DNA from: a virus
Virus record (IMG/VR): IMGVR_UViG_3300031645_000015
Span: 1 to 23,924 of that record
Strand: one strand, 5' to 3'
DNA length: 23,924 bases
Below the pieces are notes generated by a model. The model worked only from the letters and a program-made list of their open reading frames with translations. It made no database searches and had not been told where the DNA came from. Of the stretch, positions 1-4,486 are shown one piece after another (the stretch's first letter is position 1; every line of letters starts with the position of its first letter). The position numbers were made by a program, and so were the translations under genes.

Positions 1-205
1 CCAACTAGCGGCCCGCCTCCTCACAGCCGGAGCCAGGGCCTGTCACGACGCCAACGCCAAGGCGCGGCGGAGGTACGAACGGGTCAGCGCGTACAACGAT
101 ATTCGCAGGGGCATCGTAGCCGGGGATGAGCTGGCAGTGTGCTTGGGGTTTGAGCGGCTGAAACGAACCACCCGGAAATCCCGGACAGTTGGAGGTGAGG
201 GGTGA
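1..205 (+). CDS. Small hypothetical protein, 5' end cut by window; paralogue of the gene at 825
   Basis: An open frame enters from the window edge (first full codon at 2) and stops at TGA 203-205, giving about 67 visible residues. The protein is basic and helical-looking, with ERVSAYNDIRRGIVAGDELA in its middle, and ends in GGEG. It is clearly a paralogue of the gene at 825-1028: both begin with a QLAA-x-LLTAGA-like segment, share 22 identical residues in the core and end in the same way. It overlaps the next gene by GTGA. I do not recognise the family. The high similarity of the two copies suggests a recent duplication in the small-gene array. Function unknown; that it is coding is supported by the preserved frame in both copies. 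Confidence 0.7.
   Translation, partial: QLAARLLTAGARACHDANAKARRRYERVSAYNDIRRGIVAGDELAVCLGFERLKRTTRKSRTVGGEG
75..142 (+). repeat. 68-nt perfect direct repeat, copy 1
   Basis: This stretch is identical to 916-983, 841 nt downstream. It lies in the core of two paralogous small genes. The flanks on either side are also related but carry several mismatches, mostly upstream (about 40-74). Confidence 0.9.
191..205 (+). promoter_or_regulatory. Repeated RBS/stop/start junction GGAGGTGAGGGGTGA (first of four exact copies)
   Basis: The 15-mer contains a strong Shine-Dalgarno sequence (GGAGGTGAG), then GTGA in which GTG is the start of the downstream gene and TGA the stop of the upstream gene. Exact copies lie at 191-205, 382-396, 564-578 and 1014-1028; a variant (AGAGGTGAGGAGTGA) is at 1325-1339. 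Within the upstream frame it encodes GGEG. It implies tight translational coupling of the array. Confidence 0.85.
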
Positions 206-396
206 GAGGCTACATACCGATGAGGCTGGTCAAGTGGGAGGACATCAAAGTGCGGTCTAACCTCGCCGGGGAGTTCCCGATGAAGGCCATGCCAGGCACC
301 GAGGGTGTGTTGCTGGTGTACTCTACCAGCGAGGCGGCGCAGGCTGCCTATCCAGATGCGAAAATAGTTGAACTGGCCTGGGGAGGTGAGGGGTGA
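202..396 (+). CDS. Small hypothetical protein, 64 aa
   Basis: GTG start at 202 sits 6 nt after GGAGG (191-195) and overlaps the previous stop as GTGA; an internal ATG at 220 is a weaker alternative. The protein has no recognised domain. It begins MRGYIPMRLVKWEDI, has a mixed alpha/beta look with a VLLVYST strand-like segment, and ends in GGEG because its 3' end is the repeated junction. No membrane segment. It is one of a chain of coupled accessory genes; function unknown. Confidence 0.65.
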   Translation: MRGYIPMRLVKWEDIKVRSNLAGEFPMKAMPGTEGVLLVYSTSEAAQAAYPDAKIVELAWGGEG

Positions 397-578
397 TTAT
401 CTACAGAGTCTACGACGACAGCACGGACCAGACGCATGGCTATTTTGAGGACGAGTACGACGCCGAAGACGCCTGCGACCTCATCAGAGAGGACCGCTGC
501 TTCGACGACTGGCGGGTTGAACCGCTGGAAGTACATGAGCGAGCGTCGAGGAAGGCAACCAAGGGAGGTGAGGGGTGA
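393..578 (+). CDS. Small acidic hypothetical protein, 61 aa
   Basis: GTG start at 393 overlaps the upstream stop (GTGA) and is preceded by GGAGG at 382-386. The product is strongly acidic (YFEDEYDAEDACDLIRED), starts with a strand-like MIIYRVYDD and ends in GGEG. Small acidic early proteins of phages often mimic DNA or inhibit host enzymes, but that is only a general analogy; nothing here identifies a target. Overlapping long frames at 436 and on the other strand look like shadows. Confidence 0.65.
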   Translation: MIIYRVYDDSTDQTHGYFEDEYDAEDACDLIREDRCFDDWRVEPLEVHERASRKATKGGEG

Positions 579-619
579 GTCGGGACACGGTCCACGAAGA
601 GCGAGACGAGATCGAATAG
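575..619 (+). CDS. 14-residue coupled mini-ORF, possibly the remnant of a deleted cassette
   Basis: The third copy of the repeated junction (564-578) provides a good ribosome binding site and a GTG start at 575, but the frame stops at TAG 617-619 after MSRDTVHEERDEIE. The next real gene has its own site at 625-629. This could be a leader peptide, a remnant of a gene lost by deletion, or simply a start with no selected product. Elsewhere in the array the same junction always leads into a gene of 60 or more codons. Confidence 0.25.
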   Translation: MSRDTVHEERDEIE

Positions 620-636
620 ACGCTGGAGGGAAAATG

Positions 637-828
637 ATGGACATGTTTATCTGCGACCACGCCACCCACCTGCTATGCCCTTTGGACGGGTGCCCGCATA
701 AGGTGCCCCACGAATACTGCGGCGACCCCTCGCAGAGCGAGGACGGCACGTCGTGCGGGCAAGCTCCGTGCTTCGATGGGGGCGCTGAGGTGTTCCCCTC
801 CGTCCGCTGCGTGCCGGTGGAGCCGTGA
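637..828 (+). CDS. Cys-rich small protein, 63-64 aa
   Basis: Two ATGs lie side by side (634 and 637) after GGAGG at 625-629; 637 has the better spacing (7 nt). The product has seven cysteines and several histidines in about 64 residues (CDHATHLLCPLDGCPH, then single Cys at about 29, 41, 46 and 59 counted from 634), suggesting a zinc-binding fold or disulfides. No signal peptide is visible, so intracellular zinc binding is the simpler idea. It ends in GTGA overlapping the next gene. A longer frame opening at 436 is not needed, since 436-578 lies inside the previous gene. Family not recognised. Confidence 0.6.
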   Translation: MDMFICDHATHLLCPLDGCPHKVPHEYCGDPSQSEDGTSCGQAPCFDGGAEVFPSVRCVPVEP

Positions 829-1028
829 AAGCCCTGCTCCTCCAGTTAGCGGCCCAGCTCCTCACCGCCGGAGCCAGCGCCTACCGCAAGGCAGACGCCG
901 CTGCCAAGCGCAAGCACGAACGGGTCAGCGCGTACAACGATATTCGCAGGGGCATCGTAGCCGGGGATGAGCTGGCAGTGTGCAAGGGGTTTGAGCGACT
1001 GAAACGAACTAACGGAGGTGAGGGGTGA
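825..1028 (+). CDS. Small hypothetical protein, 67 aa; complete paralogue of the gene at window start
   Basis: GTG start at 825 overlaps the previous stop (GTGA). The first residues MKALLLQLAAQLLTAGASA look like a short hydrophobic or amphipathic helix, followed by a basic segment (KADAAAKRKHERVSAYNDIRR) and a C-terminal GGEG. It might be a weak N-terminal signal or an amphipathic helix, but there is no cleavage site I would defend. A 68-nt stretch is identical to the copy at 75-142. Having two copies separated by three small genes suggests duplication within the array. Confidence 0.65.
   Translation: MKALLLQLAAQLLTAGASAYRKADAAAKRKHERVSAYNDIRRGIVAGDELAVCKGFERLKRTNGGEG
916..983 (+). repeat. 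68-nt perfect direct repeat, copy 2
   Basis: Identical to 75-142; encodes residues of the conserved core of the two paralogous small proteins without a single synonymous difference. Confidence 0.9.
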
Positions 1029-1339
1029 ATACGGTAAAAATCACGGTAGAGGTGGATCTCCAGACGCCGGCAGAGGCGGCAGTTGAAGCAGCGGTCAAAG
1101 GCATGTTCCAGACTGCTGACGGCGGTTACCATAGGCCTGGCGCCGCCGTCGGCATGATCCACGGGCAGGTCAAGAGGGAGGTCAGCGCCATGGACCTCAA
1201 GCCCGCGATCCTGGAGGCGATCAGCGGGCGTCTCACCGCAGCAGTGGCCGACGCTGTGGACGCTGAGATCAGGCGAGCGACCAAAGCGGCGATGAAGGCA
1301 GGTCTACAGCCCGGTGGCTGGCTGAGAGGTGAGGAGTGA
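1025..1339 (+). CDS. Hypothetical protein, 104 aa, Ala-rich helical
   Basis: GTG start at 1025 follows the fourth exact junction repeat (1014-1028). The protein opens with a strand (VKITVEVDLQT) followed by long Ala-rich helices (PAEAAVEAAVKGMF, and residues about 55-92). No membrane segment or known motif. It ends at a variant of the junction repeat, so its last residues are RGEE instead of GGEG, and it overlaps the next gene by GTGA. Not recognised; likely a soluble accessory protein. Confidence 0.65.
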   Translation: MNTVKITVEVDLQTPAEAAVEAAVKGMFQTADGGYHRPGAAVGMIHGQVKREVSAMDLKPAILEAISGRLTAAVADAVDAEIRRATKAAMKAGLQPGGWLRGEE

Positions 1340-1614
1340 GCGAGTTCGTGAAAGGCGTCTGGGTAGGAGCGGTGACAACTATGCTCTACGTGCTGATGGT
1401 GGCTGTTGTTGGCATTGTAGTCACCTCTTGCGGCCACCTACCGCCGCACTGGTGCCGGATCGAACCCATCCCAATCGAGACGGTCGGCACCCCGCAGATC
1501 CGTCACTGCGACGAGGAGACCTGCGAGGCTGTGCGCGGCGAGTGGACCGTTGACGATGTGTGGATGTTCGACATGGCCCGCGTGCTTTATGAGTGCGGGG
1601 AGGGGGCAGAATGA
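1336..1614 (+). CDS. Small predicted lipoprotein, 92 aa
   Basis: GTG start at 1336 (GTGA overlap, preceded by GAGAGGTGAGGA). The N-terminus has one Lys, then a hydrophobic stretch (about residues 8-31) ending in a lipobox-like VTSC with Cys at about 32, so lipidation and export are predicted. The mature part of about 60 residues has three or four more cysteines and a PPHWCRIEPIP segment. Small phage lipoproteins include outer-membrane spanins and superinfection-exclusion proteins; neither can be assigned from this sequence. A second lipoprotein gene follows one gene later. It overlaps the next start by ATGA. Confidence 0.65.
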   Translation: MSEFVKGVWVGAVTTMLYVLMVAVVGIVVTSCGHLPPHWCRIEPIPIETVGTPQIRHCDEETCEAVRGEWTVDDVWMFDMARVLYECGEGAE

Positions 1615-1835
1615 AGGTCAAGCTCTACGGCATTGCCAGGGTTAGGGACGGGAAGCGGGAGTGGTACCGCGGATCGTGGGGGTGGGGAGGTGGTATCTGC
1701 GCCGATGAAGACACCATGGCCGATGCTCAGGAGGTCGTCGACGAGCACCAGTCTTGGGATAAGATTTACCTCTACGCCGACGAGACCAGCGAGTGGGAAG
1801 GCGCTCAGGTCGTCGAGTTCGTCGCGGAGGTGTAG
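1611..1835 (+). CDS. Hypothetical protein, 74 aa
   Basis: ATG at 1611 overlaps the upstream TGA (ATGA) with GGGGAGGGGG just before it; a frame extension to 1593 would lie inside the previous gene and has no advantage. The product is beta-rich (MKVKLYGIARV), has a Trp/Gly run (YRGSWGWGGG) and an acidic C-terminal half. No signal, membrane helix or known domain. It is followed by the first true intergenic gap of the window (1836-1897), which contains no start codon with a good ribosome binding site before 1898. Confidence 0.6.
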   Translation: MKVKLYGIARVRDGKREWYRGSWGWGGGICADEDTMADAQEVVDEHQSWDKIYLYADETSEWEGAQVVEFVAEV

Positions 1836-1897
1836 GAAATAGAACAACCGGGAGGCACAACGCCGCCCGCAACGCCCGAGAGGGCAAGGAGAACGGA

Positions 1898-2230
1898 ATG
1901 AAGAAGTACGGAATCGACATCGCAGCGATCATGCTGGCCCTGGTCATCGGCGGGTGCTCGGGAGCGTCGGCCCTGGCTCCGGTGATGGATCCACAGGGCA
2001 TATTCGCCGCTGCGGGGATCACGGGGCAGTGCGTGGGCGCAGAGTCAGCGATGATCGCTCCTGTCTTCGAGGTGGATTGGAGCGGTAGCACGACCACCTT
2101 CGGGAGCGGCGTTCTTCTGGGCTGCGAGTCGGAGCTCTTTCAGTTCAGGTGCGTCCAGGTCAAGCCCGACGATCCTGAGGATAAGCCGGTGTGGAAGTGC
2201 GAGGCCCTGAGTACGTGGACGAAGCAGTGA
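1898..2230 (+). CDS. Predicted lipoprotein, 110 aa
   Basis: ATG at 1898 has AAGGAGA at 1886-1892; longer frames from 1793 would overlap the previous gene. The N-terminus MKKYGIDIAAIMLALVIGGC is a lipoprotein signal peptide with a lipobox ending in Cys20, although Asp7 in the hydrophobic part is unusual. The mature region has four more cysteines and a repeated Ser/Thr/Gly section, consistent with a small exported domain. In a phage this could be an outer-membrane spanin or a superinfection exclusion factor; the 90-residue mature domain is longer than many o-spanins. No inner-membrane spanin or endolysin is next to it. The stop overlaps the next start by GTGA. Confidence 0.65.
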   Translation: MKKYGIDIAAIMLALVIGGCSGASALAPVMDPQGIFAAAGITGQCVGAESAMIAPVFEVDWSGSTTTFGSGVLLGCESELFQFRCVQVKPDDPEDKPVWKCEALSTWTKQ

Positions 2231-2643
2231 TCATCGGAAAGAGCGGAGCGAAGGTCCCGCACAGCGTCTGCGAAGAGTGCAAGAAGCCCAAGGCGGCGCT
2301 CTACAACGTGGACGGTCGCAGGATCTGCATGGACTGCTACGAGGGCAGCCCCGCCCCTCCCGATACCGGGGAGCCTCTGATGGGATGGTATGACCCAGAG
2401 GAGCACGCCAGAGAGATGCTGGAGAACACCATCATCCGTGAGCGTGTAGCTCTCACGCTGGCAACAGAGACGCTGGAAGCCTACGAGGCCTGCGACGCGT
2501 GGGGCGACACCAACAAGACCAAGACTTCGACGTACTGGCGTGGAGGCGGCGCAGGTTTCGGTCCAGCTCGTCGGACGCTGAAACACATCAAGGAGATACT
2601 CGATGGGAGCGAAGAAGAAGTCGAGCGGCCAGATCCCGATTAG
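2227..2643 (+). CDS. Zinc-ribbon-like protein, 138 aa
   Basis: I chose GTG 2227 because it overlaps the upstream TGA (GTGA), as in the rest of the array; GTG 2191 in the same frame would overlap the upstream gene by 40 nt. Near the N-terminus two CxxC pairs (CEEC and CMDC, about 18 residues apart, with the turn NVDGRRI between) form a classical treble-clef/zinc-ribbon pattern. The rest is helical and charged (residues about 60-138). Such small zinc proteins occur near phage replication genes as DNA- or protein-binding factors; no catalytic motif is seen. The last 41 nt overlap the next gene. Confidence 0.65.
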   Translation: MIIGKSGAKVPHSVCEECKKPKAALYNVDGRRICMDCYEGSPAPPDTGEPLMGWYDPEEHAREMLENTIIRERVALTLATETLEAYEACDAWGDTNKTKTSTYWRGGGAGFGPARRTLKHIKEILDGSEEEVERPDPD

Positions 2644-2986
2644 CCTCCAGTTCTGGCGCAGCGACGAAGTGCAGGACCTGACGCTCTCGCAACGTGGTGC
2701 GCTGATGGATGCTATCGCGATGACGTGGGACGCTCCGGTGCCGGGGTATTTCTGCGAGGAGGTGCGGAAGCACACGGCCTGGTTCTCTGACCTCAATGTT
2801 ATGGAAGAAATAGGGTGCGACGAGGAAGACTGGCGTAGGCTTACCTTTCTCGGCCTCATCGCTGAGGACCCAGACGGCCACTGGCATATCCCGCAGATGG
2901 TCCCCTGGGCAGAGAAGGCGCAGCGCACACGGGCGGCGCGGTCCAGGGCCGGGAGCCTCGGTGCTGCATCCCGTTGGGCAAGGTAG
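2603..2986 (+). CDS. DUF1376/YdaU-like phage protein, 127 aa
   Basis: ATG at 2603 follows AAGGAG at 2590-2595, inside the end of the previous gene. The sequence has the look of the DUF1376/YdaU family: a basic N-terminus, then PISLQFWRSDEVQDLTLSQR, GALMDAIAMTWD, and a C-terminal Arg/Ala/Ser-rich helix ending in SRWAR. This family is common in phage replication regions, often where a replication-initiator N-terminal domain is found, and its helical fold resembles a winged helix. Here it sits directly before SSB and an annealing protein, which fits a replication role. The assignment rests on recognised pattern, not on an alignment. Confidence 0.6.
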   Translation: MGAKKKSSGQIPISLQFWRSDEVQDLTLSQRGALMDAIAMTWDAPVPGYFCEEVRKHTAWFSDLNVMEEIGCDEEDWRRLTFLGLIAEDPDGHWHIPQMVPWAEKAQRTRAARSRAGSLGAASRWAR

Positions 2987-3004
2987 TGCGAAAACTGCAA
3001 CCGC

Positions 3005-3034
3005 TTGCGCCGCTTCCGTGGCAAGTGCTACGGT
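3005..3034 (+). promoter_or_regulatory. Candidate sigma70-like promoter upstream of ssb
   Basis: TTGCGC (3005-3010) and TACGGT (3029-3034) are separated by 18 nt, and TG at 3026-3027 makes an extended -10. A short inverted repeat GCTA-CGG-TAGC (3027-3037) overlaps the -10. The position, in one of the few real gaps (2987-3051) before the SSB/ERF pair, makes a promoter plausible, but both hexamers are imperfect. Confidence 0.25.
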
Positions 3035-3051
3035 AGCGGCATGGAGGCTCA

Positions 3052-3459
3052 ATGAACGTCTATGGTTTCGTCGGCAGGGTCACTCAGGAACTCCAGCAAT
3101 TCGGGAGGGGCGACGGGGCCACCTCCGCGTCCTTCAACGCCATGGTGCCCAACTTTCGGGTGTCGAAGAAGGACGAGAACGGGTACAACTCCCACCTCTT
3201 CATGAAGGTCATCGCCTTCGGTCGCAACGCGGAGATGCTGATCTCCAAGCGGCTGGAGATAGGTGACTGGCTGGCGGTGAGCGGGCGGCTGGAGACGGAC
3301 AACTACACCAAGAAAAGCGGGGAGAAAGTCTTCGCCGTGAAGTGCGTCGCTGAGACGGTGGACTTCATCATGCAGCCGGGAGACAAGCGGGAGCGTTGGG
3401 AGGAGCAGAGCGAGAAGGTCCGTAGGCTCGATGAGCCTGATGGTGGGATGGTATTTTGA
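3052..3459 (+). CDS. ssb: Single-stranded DNA-binding protein, 135 aa
   Basis: Binds single-stranded DNA during phage replication and recombination. The N-terminal about 105 residues read as an OB-fold of the bacterial SSB type: MNVYGFVGRVTQEL, a central NSHLFMKVIAFGRNAEML strand-helix element and GDWLAVSGRLETDNY, followed by a strand ending FAVKCVAETVDFI. The C-terminal tail is short (RLDEPDGGMVF); it is acidic and ends in an aromatic, a weak version of the usual acidic tip. ATG 3052 is preceded by GGAGG (3043-3047). The next gene encodes an annealing protein, its usual partner. Confidence 0.85.
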   Translation: MNVYGFVGRVTQELQQFGRGDGATSASFNAMVPNFRVSKKDENGYNSHLFMKVIAFGRNAEMLISKRLEIGDWLAVSGRLETDNYTKKSGEKVFAVKCVAETVDFIMQPGDKRERWEEQSEKVRRLDEPDGGMVF

Positions 3460-3473
3460 CAAGGAGAGGCGAG

Positions 3474-4160
3474 ATGGCTGAGAAGATGAACCTGGGAGAG
3501 CGGCTGCTGGAGATCAGGAAGGCGCTGCCCTACCTCCAGAAGACGGCGAAGGGCTTCGGGTACGACTACGTGCCTGGGTCCGCGGTGCTGGCCGTGGTGG
3601 TTGGCAAGATGAATGAGATGGGCGTGATGCTGGTCCCCTCGTTCGTTCCTGGTACGCGCCACATCGAGGCGCTGAAGTACTCCACCAAGAGCGGGCAGGA
3701 GAAGCAGGGGTATCTGGTCCACGCCGACATGGTGATGACCTTCTTCTGCGTGGACACCCCCGAGGACCGCCTCGAGGTGTCGTGGATCCATGCTGGCTTC
3801 CAGGATGACCCGTCGCAGGCGTTTGGCTCCGGCCTGACGTACGCGGAGCGGTACTTCCTGCTGAAGTTCTTCAACGTCCCAACGGACAAGGACGACCCCG
3901 ACCGCTTCGTCGAGGAGAAGGGATCGCCCCAGATGAAGCGCCAGGTGGAGGAGTCCCGCCACGCTGACGATCCCCAGGTCGCCGCTGGTCTGCTCAAGAG
4001 CATCGCTGCGTGCAACGACCTCCCGACGCTGAAGTCGCTCTGGCTGAAGAACGTCAAGGTGGTGAAGGACCTCAGCAACGGCTTCCGTGCTGAGCTGGAG
4101 AAGGCCAAGGACGCCCGCAAGGACGCACTGGCGACGGCTGGCGGCGGCTCTCTGGCGTGA
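3474..4160 (+). CDS. erf: ERF-family single-strand annealing protein, 228 aa
   Basis: Promotes annealing of complementary single strands in phage recombination, as for P22 Erf. The evidence is the N-terminal ERF-like core: YLQKTAKGFGYDYVPGSAVL (residues about 20-39), a central beta region ending MVMTFFCVD, and the hallmark GSGLTYAERYFLLKFFNVPT followed by DKDDPD (about 118-143). The C-terminal third is a charged helical tail. ATG 3474 has AAGGAGAGG just upstream; a TTG 18 nt earlier in frame is less likely. The gene follows ssb by 14 nt, and its stop overlaps the next start by GTGA. Confidence 0.8.
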   Translation: MAEKMNLGERLLEIRKALPYLQKTAKGFGYDYVPGSAVLAVVVGKMNEMGVMLVPSFVPGTRHIEALKYSTKSGQEKQGYLVHADMVMTFFCVDTPEDRLEVSWIHAGFQDDPSQAFGSGLTYAERYFLLKFFNVPTDKDDPDRFVEEKGSPQMKRQVEESRHADDPQVAAGLLKSIAACNDLPTLKSLWLKNVKVVKDLSNGFRAELEKAKDARKDALATAGGGSLA

Positions 4161-4486
4161 CCCAGACTCTCACCTTCCTGCGTCCCTACGACGCTCTGCG
4201 CTACCGCTACTTCTTCGCCATCAGGCGTATCACCAAGGACAACAGGCGCTACTTCCGCAAGGGCCAAGTCTACTCGGTCGTGGTCCAGGGGCAGACATGG
4301 GGAGACGCTACCCTACTGGTGCGACTGCCTGTGATCGGGACCACCGTGCAGAAGCTCCTTGCTTCCATGACGGACGGGCTGGTAGGCTCGTTGAAGGGGC
4401 CAGTCCTCTTCATGGTCCTGGAGTGGGAAGCAGCGCATGGCACCATACAAGCCTCCGATACCAGCAGGGACGACACCGGGGAGTGA
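4157..4486 (+). CDS. Hypothetical protein upstream of terL, 109 aa
   Basis: GTG 4157 overlaps the ERF stop (GTGA). The protein is basic in its first half (RRITKDNRRYFRKGQVYSVV) and then has beta-strand-like segments (ATLLVRLPVIG, GPVLFMVLEWE), suggesting a small beta-barrel. It occupies the place where a small terminase subunit is expected, and overlaps terL by 50 nt, but shows no helix-turn-helix and no coiled-coil typical of that subunit. It may be a divergent packaging or DNA-binding protein. Function unknown. Confidence 0.6.
   Translation: MTQTLTFLRPYDALRYRYFFAIRRITKDNRRYFRKGQVYSVVVQGQTWGDATLLVRLPVIGTTVQKLLASMTDGLVGSLKGPVLFMVLEWEAAHGTIQASDTSRDDTGE

Noticed and set aside
436-828. A 130-codon frame that includes the Cys-rich protein as its C-terminus
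   Set aside because: Its first half overlaps the gene at 393 and is Arg/Thr-rich shadow text; the ATG pair at 634/637 has its own GGAGG.
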